Source of the DNA: Calliphora vicina
Taxonomy: Eukaryota; Arthropoda; Insecta; Diptera; Calliphoridae
Direction: 5' to 3'
DNA: 64,000 nucleotides
NCBI RefSeq assembly: GCF_958450345.1
Contig: NC_088780.1
Span: 40,633,667-40,697,666 of the forward strand
Shown: in pieces, positions 24,463 through 33,680 of the stretch
Layout: each line of letters opens with the position of its first letter
Numbering within the stretch: position 1 is the first letter of the stretch
Program-made: the position numbers and the translations under genes
The notes under the pieces: generated by a model
What the model saw: the letters and a program-made list of their open reading frames with translations, nothing else
What the model was told of the DNA's origin: nothing
The model's database searches: none

Positions 24463-25725
24463 ACCTTCTGGCTCATCTTTTGAGGCTAAGAATGAATCAA
24501 TCCAATATCGTCGCATATTCTCTGCGTTTTTCGTCCAATTCTCCCTTCTAACAAATCAGTTGCATTCGATAGAGGTTCCCTGTGGTGGTCAGTTCAGAAT
24601 TGAGCAGTTCATAGTAGATCAATCTGGGTGTTCTGGGGATTATGCATGTTCTTCAAGTCCAAGAAGTTGTGCTACTTCAACAGGATGAGTCTTAAATCCA
24701 TAGGACGTAGTGAGGTAGGGTTGGCTGAACAGTTAAATATGTGGAGGGTGTCATGAGGACCCTGACCACATGCTGGGCTTAAGTTAACCAAAAGACATTA
24801 AGTCTATTGCTCCATCCTGATCTAAGTTGTGCTAGAACGACTCTTGTTTTACGCTGCAGAATCTCCACAGCGACCTCCAGGTAGGACATTCATACGGAAT
24901 CCTGCTACCACGAAATTGATGGCGTCTCTGTAAATGTCGTTCAAAGCTGTCATATACGAGCGGCGTATTCCCGTGGCTTGCCTTGGGGAGAATCCAAATT
25001 TGTGATTTTGAAGTTTGGATGACTCCTCCGCTGACATCCCAGAAGGAACTGTTGCGTCAACATGACGTTGCTCCATCCTGATCTAGGTTGTGCCGGGATG
25101 ACTCTTGTTTTATGGGAATCTGCTCAACGTCTGCTATCTGTGGTGGGCGACCTCCGAGTACGGCATTCATACGGTATCCAGCTACCGCGGAATTGATGAC
25201 GTCTCTGTGAATTTCGTTAAAAGTGGCGGTCAAATGGATCCTGCATATACCTCTGTATGCTCTCCTCGTATTTCCGTAGGTCCTGTCTGACATGCCTCGG
25301 GGAGACTCCAATTGTGTGATGTTAAAGTTTGGATGACTCCTCCGGTGACATCCCAGAAGGAACTGTTGCGTCAGCATGACGTTGTGTTCCTTGACCTGTA
25401 GGGCCTTGGTTTCCTCTTGAAGGCGGTGTTCGGAGGTAATTTGAAGGTAGCATGTGACGGTCCACTGAGTATCACTCAACGAAGGCAACCACACTGGAGC
25501 AGCATAGTTGACCACTGACCGACCAATCGTCATGTAGGTAACTAGCAAGGTGGATTTGGTGTCGATTCGGCTGGTTGGCTTCACAAACGATCCGTTACGC
25601 TTCGGATTATTGTAATGGAACCAATTTGTATCGTAAGTAATGATTCGGTATAAAAATTATTTTCTTTTATAACAACGCATCATGCTAAATCGCCTTTCAA
25701 GGTCACTCGGCTTCAATTCGTATGT
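24463..25725 (-). pseudogene. mariner transposase remnant split by a LINE
   Basis: The N-proximal part (25560-25725, minus) reads ELKPSDLERRFSMMRCYKRK, then FLYRIITYDTNWFHYNNPKR and NGSFVKP, matching the mariner DEKW..Y.NPKR..SWV.PG region. The C-proximal part (24463-24680, minus) reads RLIYYELLNSELTTTGNLYR, then LDEKRREY and, after a deletion, WIDSFLASKDE or its close form. The LINE at 24645-25555 lies between them. The first catalytic D is replaced and frameshifts are present, so the gene is dead. Confidence 0.75.
24645..25555 (-). pseudogene. LINE ORF2 3'-end with internal duplication
   Basis: Minus-strand translation of 25057-25584 includes NYAAPVWLPSLSDTQW, EETKALQVKEHNVMLTQQFL and LGCHRRSHPNFNITQLESP, then DVINSAVAGYRMNAVLGGRP. 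This is the C-terminal region after RT typical of a jockey-like fly LINE. The 3' end retains HDTLHIFNCSANPT-like and HPVEVAQLLGLEEHA-like sequence before a stop. A ~285-bp part is present twice (about 24795-25075 and 25075-25360, diverged). It is 5'-truncated and frameshifted, and sits inside a mariner relic. Confidence 0.8.
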
Positions 25726-25849
25726 TACAAGGAAATGTTCTTGGACATACCCGCTACTTAATTTACCCCTCCGACTTTCCTACGTGAGATAAATTAACTA
25801 TTTTTACATTTGCTTATGATACCGGTATTATTAGCTGTCACGAAAACCC

Positions 25850-26395
25850 ACACATGGCATTTTGAGAACTGGATGGCTAACTGATGAGGGTGGAGAAATG
25901 GTTGAAAAACTGGCGAATACATTTGAATTAGTTAAAAAGTAAACATGTTGCGTTCGCGCTAAGGACGGGAAATTGTCCATGTGCCACACTTAACGATGTT
26001 AATATACCTTAGTCCAATTATGTTGCATACTTTGGTATTCAATTAGAAAGGTAACTAACTTGGTGTCGTGATATCATATAGAGACCAAGAGACCTAATAG
26101 GAAGTTAAGAGCCTCTAGCCTTCTTTGGCTGATCAGTGAGCAATCGAAATTAAGCCTTGACTATAAAGTCATCCTATATAAAAGCGTTTTAAAAACAATT
26201 TGGACTTTATTGGATTTATGAAATCCAACAGTGGGGAATGGCGAGCAATACCAGTATTGATCTTATACAGAAAATTATTAGGAACATGATGGGTGCACCA
26301 TGGTAAACAAAGAATGAGAACATACACATTGACTTGGAAAAACCACTAGTGAAGGATGAGAAGATGAGTTAAGAAAATAAGGCAGATTCAATAAA
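25850..26395 (+). pseudogene. Jockey-type LINE RT C-terminal fragment
   Basis: Plus-strand translation, with several frame changes, gives VEKWLKNWRIHLN, then ALRTGNCPCATLNDVNIP, YFGIQLER.LTW, and SLLWLISEQSKLSLDYKVIL with YKSVLKTIWT. This order (WL..WRIKVN..KS..V.F.LR...CP.V..N...IP....V.YLG..LD..LTW, then L.YK..L.P.WTYG) is diagnostic of the end of RT in jockey-clade elements. It is heavily mutated. The YxDD box is not present in the retained part. Confidence 0.75.
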
Positions 26396-27280
26396 TAAAT
26401 AAATAAAAAAGGTTAAAAAAAACATTTCAGCTATTAAAATTTCAAGTTTTTAAACATTCATTTCTCAAAAGAATTTATACCTTCAAATCTCATCTTGTAT
26501 TAACGTAAATATTACAAGACAATATAATATTATATCGGAGTAAAAATATCTAAATTGTCGATAGAAATACACCCACTTAGTAACTGGGTAACAAAAAATC
26601 ACTGGTTCTATTACTACCTACATTGTTTGTTGGTTTTTTTTTTGCCTCCCTTTAGATGAGTTTGGTTGAAGTTGTTCATATTGGGTATTTGTGTGCTGTG
26701 CTTGCTGGTGCTCCTTAAATGGGAAATATATGATTTTTGCCATCATTTATGTTAAATAAAAATGGATTTAGTTAAATGGATTTTAAAAAAGGTTTTTATA
26801 TTTTTATACTTTGTTTTACATGCTGTTTTTTGGTTTATGTAAATTGTAAAATTTTCATATGTAAATTTCAAACTTCGTATTTACGAAATTAGGGATACCA
26901 GTGTAAATACACTTAAATCAATTTTCAATATAATAAAATGAAAGGATTCTGTTATTTTTTTTTGTTCTCTTTCATTTGTTTTCGGGAAGGGTTAAAATGA
27001 GTTTCGGGTGAGAATGTGTTGTTAAGATTGTTGTCAGTATTTGTACAATTGAATTTTTACTTTCAAAAGTTGCGATAATTTTTTCTGGTTTTATATTGTG
27101 CAAATTGGAGTTAAGTTGAATTTTCTTATCTAGATACATAGTTTTGTTTAGAAGTGGATGGAAATAAAAATACTTTTTATTTTGTAATCTTGAATATTAT
27201 TAACTCTATTGTGCAAACACTTTGATACGAGTAGTAAAACTCTTAATGCATCAAGCATAAAAAAAGTTCTTCAATTACTA
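26396..27280. other. No recognisable feature
   Basis: A+T-rich, no supported gene. Confidence 0.5.
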
Positions 27281-27572
27281 CACAGAAAAAATTATGAATG
27301 AAATATTTCCAAACAAACGCATGTTTGAAATAAAATTTATATTTTAGTATTATTTTTATTTGGTTTTATTAATATATTTATTGATTTTAAATTTTGTTTT
27401 TAACAATGCTGACAACTTTTTAAATAATCAAAAACACATATTTATTCTTAAATTTTCTTTATTTATTGTACTGCAAATCAAGAACGTTTTTATATTACGA
27501 AACATTTTTATAATTTGTTAAACCATAGGCAACACTTCTACACAAACAACTTTTTTCTTTACAAATATTTGC

Positions 27573-27714
27573 CCAATTCACAATTGATGTCGTAGCGTTG
27601 TATCGTTGTATGTCGTAATTTTTTTTATTAATGTTTTGTTTTTGTTTGGAAAAATTTGTTTGAAAAATATTTACGATATACAATGCTACAACGCTACGAC
27701 ATCAATTGTGAATT
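27573..27714. repeat. ~30-bp near-perfect inverted repeat (hairpin)
   Basis: Left arm AATTCACAATTGATGTCG continuing TAGCGTTGTA, right arm its exact inverse (TACAACGCTACGACATCA continuing ATTGTGAATT), separated by about 85 bp. Confidence 0.85.
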
Positions 27715-27914
27715 GGTTTTAAGAAACATTTTAATAGAATCGAATATTTTTTTTAAATGACTTTATATTTTTTTTTGTTTACTATGAAACAAAAACAAAT
27801 TTATGTAAGTTGGAAAAATAAATATTAAAAAAATATAACATTTTTATGTAAATGGGTTTAAATGTTTGTCCATTTTGTGGTCTGCATTGTCCAGACCGGG
27901 TATTGTTGAACTGA

Positions 27915-28250
27915 ATGACGTCGATAATATTGGAGTTCATGCTTAACGTTCGGTAAGTATGATATTACAATAGTTGGCAATACTGTTAAGCGTTCCGGTG
28001 CAATTTCAGATTTCCAGATGATTGGGTGCCTATTCCTCTATTCTTCTTGCGATAATACTTAATAAATGGTAAGTACGCTTGATTATCAATTAATAATACA
28101 AATATGCTAATAAATACAGTTCATAATGATTTTTTCTCTATCTTCTCGTAGGTGAAGAATATTCAGTGTTATTGGATTCCCGTTATATGGAAAGTGCGCA
28201 AGTTTGCCTGACATCTCACGCATTCATTCCTGGATATTTTCTATTAAAAA
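27915..28250 (+). pseudogene. Three-exon gene fragment inside a transposable element
   Basis: I do not recognise the protein. Exon 1 (27915-27952, starting at an ATG) ends at CG|GTAAGTAT. Intron 1 (27953-28009, 57 bp) ends CAATTTCAG. Exon 2 is 28010-28068 and ends at ATG|GTAAGTAC. Intron 2 (28069-28151, 83 bp) ends in a pyrimidine tract and TCTCGTAG. Exon 3 starts at 28152. Phases agree across both junctions, giving segments RFPDDWVPIPLFFLR, a TAA, YLING, then EEYSVLLDSRYMESAQVCLT. One in-frame stop in exon 2 disables it. Fly-sized introns and consistent phase suggest genomic gene capture rather than a retrocopy. The true 5' start is uncertain. Confidence 0.5.
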
Positions 28251-28300
28251 TGTCTATAAAATTATTTTATTGTAAAAACATTTTATTATTAAAAATATTG

Positions 28301-29090
28301 TGTATTTTCTATAGAAAATATTATTTTCAGCAGTATTTTCTATAGAAAATGTTGTTTATAACAGTATTTTCTATAGAAAATGTTGTTTATAACAGTATTT
28401 TCTATAGAAAATGTTGTTTATAACAGTATTTTCTATAGAAAATGTTGTTTATAACAGTATTTTCTATAGAAAATGTTGTTTATAACAGTATTTTCTATAG
28501 AAAATGTTGTTTATAACAGTATTTTCTATAGAAAATGTTGTTTATAACAGTATTTTCTATAGAAAATGTTGTTTATAACAGTATTTTCTATAGAAAATGT
28601 TGTTTATAACAGTATTTTCTATAGAAAATGTTGTTTATAACAGTATTTTCTATAGAAAATGTTGTTTATAACAGTATTTTCTATAGAAAATGTTGTTTAT
28701 AACAGTATTTTCTATAGAAAATGTTGTTTATAACAGTATTTTCTATAGAAAATGTTGTTTATAACAGTATTTTCTATAGAAAATGTTGTTTATAACAGTA
28801 TTTTCTATAGAAAATGTTGTTTATAACAGTATTTTCTATAGAAAATGTTGTTTATAACAGTATTTTCTATAGAAAATGTTGTTTATAACAGTATTTTCTA
28901 TAGAAAATGTTGTTTATAACAGTATTTTCTATAGAAAATATTATTTTCAACAGTATTTTCTATAGAAAAAATTTTTTGTAACAGCATTTTCGATATAAAA
29001 TGTTGTTTATAACAGTATTTTCTATAGAAAATGTTGTTTATAACAGTATTTTCTATAGAAAATGTTGTTTATAACAGTATTTTCTTTAAA
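28301..29090. repeat. 31-bp tandem array, 26 units, palindromic core
   Basis: Unit ACAGTATTTTCTATAGAAAA followed by TGTTGTTTATA. The palindromic core TTTTCTATAGAAAA recurs in strict 31-bp register from 28305 to 29080, with most units identical. Variants (TATTATTTTCA, a TTTTTTGTA unit, and CATTTTCGATATAAAA) cluster near 28930-28998 and at the edges. There are no spacers between units. Confidence 0.95.
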
Positions 29091-29398
29091 AGTTTTACTA
29101 AGTTTTAATTGTATTTTTATGAACATTTTTATTGATTTAAATATAAAATTGTTTGAATTTGTACTCAAAACCAATTATTTGTTTTTATTGTTTTATTAAA
29201 AAACTTGTTTGATATTTGGAGGATATTCAAATATTATATTTTATAGTAACAATATTTTAATAAGAAAAAAAATATTTTTTTTTCAATAAAAATATTACGA
29301 AATGTAGTGTTTGATTTTGTGATAGGTCTTATTTCAGTAAAATATTTGTTTGATTTAATAAATTTTGTGTTTGAATACGAAATTTAGTTTTTTCTGTG

Positions 29399-29960
29399 TA
29401 GAAATACAAAGTTGTTTATGTAATAATATAGCATTTTATATAGACTACTCGCCAAATATATAAGTAGGTACAAAATTTGAGTTATTTAAAATTAATTTTC
29501 AAAATTCTTTTTCAAAGTGTGGGATTTTTTTATTTCAGCTAACTGCTTAATACACCACATCCTGTGCTTCCTAGCATTTTAGAATCACCTGTGACAATTT
29601 TTTTTTTGTTTTTTAGTCATCGCAGACTTAAATTTATATATTCTGGATCCTAAAAGGATTCAAAGACAATCTAGTCCGTCTGGCCTTCTATTGAAAACAA
29701 GATAGCGCATAAACAAAATGAGCTAAATGGCTTCCACAAATATTCTCTGTTAATAAGGTTGTTTGGTATCGAAAATGGGAAATATCGGTCCATGATTTCA
29801 TCTAGAACCCATACAAATCTATCTCCGGAATCCAGTTACCGCAATTAAACATTCATTATATACATTCATTACACTCAGGAAAATGCTACAACATAAAAAT
29901 AATGACGCATCATATTAATTCAATAATTTTCAATATAATAGAAAACTATTATGAAATAAA
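29399..29960. other. No gene; decayed mini-me-like stretch
   Basis: At about 29635-29840, blocks such as TATATTCTGGATCCTAAAAGG, GTCCGTCTGGC and GGTCCATGATTTCATCTAG resemble a strongly diverged mini-me element. The rest is unassigned. Confidence 0.4.
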
Positions 29961-30623
29961 TCTATATATATAAAAGTGAATGTGTGTCTGTATGTATGTA
30001 TGTTTATTATTTTTAGTTTGGGATCTATAGACGGCTAAACGGCTGAACCGATTTGCTTGAAATTTTTACAGTATATTTATGTATGTCTGGAAGGAGCTAT
30101 ATGCTACTTTTTGTTTTGAAATTTTAAGTGGGCGTGGTACCTCCCATACAAAGTTAATTTTTAAAATCAAATATTTAGGAAACTATAATAGCTATAGTCC
30201 TCAAATTTTGCATGAGCAATTCCACTGTTTGTTTAAATATTTGCGGCAAAAATGGGAGTAGTAGCCACAGAGGGCGTATATATAAAAGTCAATGTGTGTT
30301 TGTTTGTTTGTATGATTGTTTGCGTATTTGTAATGGCACTCGACTTACAGTAAGGCAATTAATGAACAATCTAATCGGAGCGACCTTTATAACTGGGAAT
30401 TATAACTTCGGAAATGCCATTTGATTTTATTCGATTACAGTTTCCTATTTGCTTAGTATTTGCAATGACAATTGATAAAGCCCAACGTCAGTGTTTGCAA
30501 GTTTGCGGACTAAATCTAGAAAATCCTGATGATTTTCACATGAACAGACACTAATTTTAGATAGACTAAATATATTGTAAATCTTTACGGTACGGGTAGC
30601 GAAGCACACCGGGTTTTAGCTAG
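29961..30623 (+). mobile_element. Short Helitron with recognisable ends
   Basis: It starts TCTATATATATAAAAGTGAA after an A (29960) and ends CACCGGGTTTTAGCTAG before a T (30624), which fits insertion between A and T with TC...CTAG ends. A second 5'-type start (TATATATAAAAGTCAATGTG) lies at about 30277, suggesting a nested or recombined end. It contains a helicase remnant and is non-autonomous. Confidence 0.75.
30330..30545 (+). pseudogene. Helitron helicase C-terminal remnant
   Basis: Plus-strand translation gives CNGTRLTVRQLMNNLIGATF, then after a frameshift MPFDFIRLQFPICLVFAMTI and DKAQRQCLQVCGLNLENPDD. These are the canonical last motifs of the Pif1-like helicase of Helitrons (CNGTRL...L...I.A.I, then P..R.Q.PV...FAMTINKAQGQ). 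The G of AQGQ is R here. It is truncated on the 5' side and ends about 80 bp before the Helitron 3' terminus. Confidence 0.85.
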
Positions 30624-31298
30624 TTAAATAATAAATTTGAATTAATGTAGTTTCTAATTATTTCTTGGGATACATTGAATCAACTTTGTTTTAAAGTTGA
30701 AACATATTATTTCAAGATTTTTATTTCATTAACTAGCTGACCCGACAGACGTTGTCCTGTTTAAGTTAAAATAAATGCTGGTGTTCGATTTGTGAATTTG
30801 TGAGAAACTGTTTTTAAAGGGTAAAAATAGTTTTTTTTTAAAAAAAAACCTATTATTGAATGATAATTTTTTATTCATATAGGACATATAATAAAATATA
30901 CACAGAAAAAATTAGAATTCGTATTCAATCACAAAATTTATAAAACCAAACAAATTTTTTACTGAAATAGGACCTATCACAAAAATTGTAAAATCAAACA
31001 CAACAAATCGAAATTTATTTATTGAAAAAAAAAAAAATTTTTTTCTTTATTAAATTATTTGTACTATTATTGAAAGAGAGTATTTGAAAATAATTAAAAT
31101 TTCAAACAATTAATTTTATAAAAACAATGAACAAAATGTTTGATTTTAAATTTTTTTTCCATTAAAAAATTATTTTTATTTTTTATTTTGGTTTCTTTCT
31201 TTAAACAAATAAAAAACAACAATTATTTTTAAATGACATGTTTTTTTAATGACACATAATTTCTTACAATACATTTATCATGTTACAAAAAAAAAATA

Positions 31299-32464
31299 TC
31301 ATTCGCAGATTCCTAACAGATTGTCTTCCAACATTATTGTCTGTCCAACTACACAGAAAGAATTAAATTTCTGATTCAATCAAGAAATTCACCCAATCAG
31401 ACAAAATATTGTTCGATTTAGGACCTATCACAAAATTTGTAAATTCAAACACGAAATTTTGCAAAAATTTAATTGAAAAAAAAACAATATTTTTTCAATT
31501 AAAAAAATATGATATTGAATAAAAGTTTTGTTTGAATTTACAAACAATTTCAAACAAATATTTGTTTAAAACAGACAAAAATTTCATTGATTTTGATTTT
31601 CTGGAATTTGTTCGTTTTATTGATTCAGTAAAAAATTTGTCTATTTTAAATAATATTTTTAAACAAAATTGGTATAGTACCAATAAAAAAAATATGTTAA
31701 AAATAAAAATGTAAGAAAACATAAGTAAGAAAATACAGAAAATCTACAAATAAAAAAAGAAGATAGGAAAGTAATAAAAAACATTAAACAATGGTATTAT
31801 CTGTTTATCAGACAATTCACATATTTTGAAAGCCTTTGACAAAACCAAAACTACTTATATATAAAATATTTTTAACCAAATGAGAATTATATCCACACAT
31901 CATAAAGACACACATGCAAACGAAATTACCCAATGTGACTAATATGCACATGGTTACAACAAACACCCTTGTTTACTTGGTTGTGTTGTTGTTTTTCCCC
32001 AAGTGTTGTATTAAAATAAAAATCAAACAAAAACATTAATAGAATCTACAAAAATATTTATAGAAAATAAAATTACTTTCAGACAGGCGATTGTTTGAAA
32101 ATATTTTAGCCATAATTCTTTCTGTGTAGTCCATCTGGAAATTGCGAAAGTTTTTATTAGAAATTTGGATAAAATTCAATTAATTAATAAAAAAAAATAC
32201 TCACATTGTGTCCCAGTTGTTTTTGGTTGTCGAATTTCTGCCAGAGATTCCGGTTTGTTATGTTGGAACGGCCATGTCTTTAAATAAAATTATAATGTAG
32301 TTTATATTGCAACAATAATTTACACAACTTACCTCCAGAAAAACGACTAAAACTCCTAAAATCTTTGAAGAATCACAAAATATGTTGACAATATGAGAAA
32401 ACCGATATTTTATTTTCATTTTACAAAATTTGTAATTTCTAGTTATTTTCTTTTTTGTTGTCAA
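31299..32464 (-). pseudogene. Three-exon, 87-codon gene fragment, disrupted by a nested element
   Basis: Function unknown; I do not recognise the protein. Exon 1 is 32464-32333 (44 codons; the true 5' limit is uncertain), with donor GAG|GTAAGT. Intron 1 is 32332-32278 (55 bp), ending TTTAAAG. Exon 2 is 32277-32205, reading TWPFQHNKPESLAEIRQPKT then TGTQ, with donor AAT|GTGAGT. Intron 2 is 32204-32135 (70 bp), ending AATTTCCAG. Exon 3 begins at 32134, is interrupted after 6 bases by the element 31352-32126, and resumes at 31349 as VGQTIMLEDNLLGICE, ending in a TGA at 31299. With one copy of the duplicated TA, the exons total 264 nt in one frame. Fly-sized introns and phase agreement support a real captured gene. 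Chance is not excluded. Confidence 0.5.
31352..32126. mobile_element. Nested CACAG-terminus element (775 bp)
   Basis: Starts CACAGAAAGAATTAAATTTC and ends TAATTCTTTCTGTG, with TA on both sides (31350-31351 and 32127-32128). The subterminal ATTTAGGACCTATCACAAAA is shared with the enclosing element. It lies within exon 3 of the gene fragment carried by its host element. The interior includes a more even-composition stretch (31890-32000) of unknown origin. Confidence 0.8.
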
Positions 32465-32699
32465 AATTTATTTTTTTTTATTGTTTTATGAACTATTTTT
32501 GAAAATAGGAAAAACAATGAAAAATGTTTATTGAATCAAATGAAATTGTTTATGAAATACAATTTAAAACCAAATAAAGTTTTGTTTGGAGAAAAAATAG
32601 TAATAATTTTTTCTGTGTACATAGAAGCGCTACTGAGAGACAAAGAACATAAGTTTGTTGTCAAAAACCAAAGTCTTGTAACAACAGAATACATGTAAA

Positions 32700-33245
32700 T
32701 CAATGAACATATTTTGAGTTTTTATATAAGGAATCGAATTTTTGTCTGAAAAATGAGTGACCACAGATCGAGCTCCTTTTCTTGATTAAACGCTTATTGG
32801 CCAAGTTGTTAGCGAATTAAGATGTTTTGAGTTTTTATATATAAAACCGATTTTTGTTCAGAAATATGAGTGATAACAGATCGAGCTGCTTTTCTTGATT
32901 AAACTCTTATTGGCCAAGTTATTAGCGATTTTAGATATTTTGAGATTTTATATAAAAAAATCGATTTTTGTTCAGAAATGTGAGTGATCCCAGATCGAGC
33001 TCTTTTTCTTGATTAAACGCTTATTGGCCAAGTGTTTTTTTTGTCAGAAATATTATCTTGATTAAACGCTGATTGGCCTAGTTATTAGCGAAGTTAGATA
33101 TTTTGAGTTGTTATATAAAAAATATGAGTGATCACAGATCGAGCTCCTTTTCTTGATTATTGCTTATTGGCCAAGTTATTATTGATTTAAGCTCTTGTGA
33201 GTTTTTATATTAATAACCGAGTATAGGTATTCAATATGATTGATC
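32700..33245. repeat. ~113-bp tandem repeats inside the Helitron, about 5 units
   Basis: Units begin TTTTGAGTTTTTATAT and contain GAGTGATCACAGATCGAGCT, TTTTCTTGATTAAACGC and TTATTGGCCAAGTTATTAGC. Units three to five carry internal deletions. Tandem repeats of this kind are common in non-autonomous Helitrons. Confidence 0.8.
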
Positions 33246-33680
33246 ACAGACCGATGTATTTTGCAGATGTATTTAATAAGTGGGCGTATTAGTGGACGTG
33301 GACAACTTTTATTTATTTAAAAACTTATGCGGACTATCTATTGCGAACATTAAAAAAGGATTAGTTAAATCAGTCCAGGCGTCATGCTATTTTAGATATA
33401 TCAAAAAAAATTGGCGTGGTCAATTTTTCTTTCAGTAAAAACTTAAATCATTTAAACAAAAAATTAGCCAAATCGGTGTAGCCGTTTTCCAATTTTAAAA
33501 ACAATGGAAATAACGGGCGAGAAAGAGGGCGTAAAAGAGTGCGTGCTCCATTTTTCATTCTGTAAAAACCTAAGTTGGGCTATGACAAACATTTAATATA
33601 AAATGTATAAATTGGTTCGGCCGTTCTGTACTAATGCATTTACCAACGAACGACATTTGATTTTTATGTATATAGATAGA

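Larger units (their letters stand above)
27281..29398. mobile_element. CACAG-terminus element with captured exons and satellite
   Basis: It starts CACAGAAAAAATTATGAATG and ends in the inverted form TTTTTTCTGTG, bordered by TA on each side (27279-27280 and 29399-29400). The subterminal block near 29310-29390 (TTTTGTGATAGGTC, TTTGATT runs) is the inverse of that at 30905-31000, so it is the same family as 30901-32617 and 31352-32126. No transposase is recognisable. It carries a 142-bp hairpin, a spliced-exon fragment and a 31-bp array. TA duplication would fit a Tc1/mariner-type mobiliser, but the superfamily is not established. Confidence 0.75.
30901..32617. mobile_element. CACAG-terminus element carrying a gene fragment
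   Basis: Starts CACAGAAAAAATTAGAATTC and ends TAATTTTTTCTGTG, flanked by TA (30899-30900 and 32618-32619). The subterminal block with ATAGGACCTATCACAAAA and ATCAAACAC matches the inverted right end of the 27281-29398 element and the left end of 31352-32126. On the minus strand it carries three exon-like segments. A copy of its own family is inserted in the third one. Confidence 0.8.
30733..33680 (-). mobile_element. Second Helitron, minus orientation, with nested elements
   Basis: Read on the minus strand, the 5' end (33680) gives TCTATCTATATACATAAAAA after an A, followed by AAATGTCGTTCGTTGG. The 3' end (30733) gives ACAACGTCTGTCGGGTCAGC ending CTAG before a T. Both are classic Helitron ends. 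About 1.7 kb of the interior is the later TA-flanked element 30901-32617, so the original Helitron was about 1.2 kb and non-autonomous. Confidence 0.8.

Noticed and set aside
28301..29090. CRISPR-like array
   Set aside because: The 31-bp units are contiguous with no unique spacers, and the sequence is eukaryotic. It is a tandem satellite.
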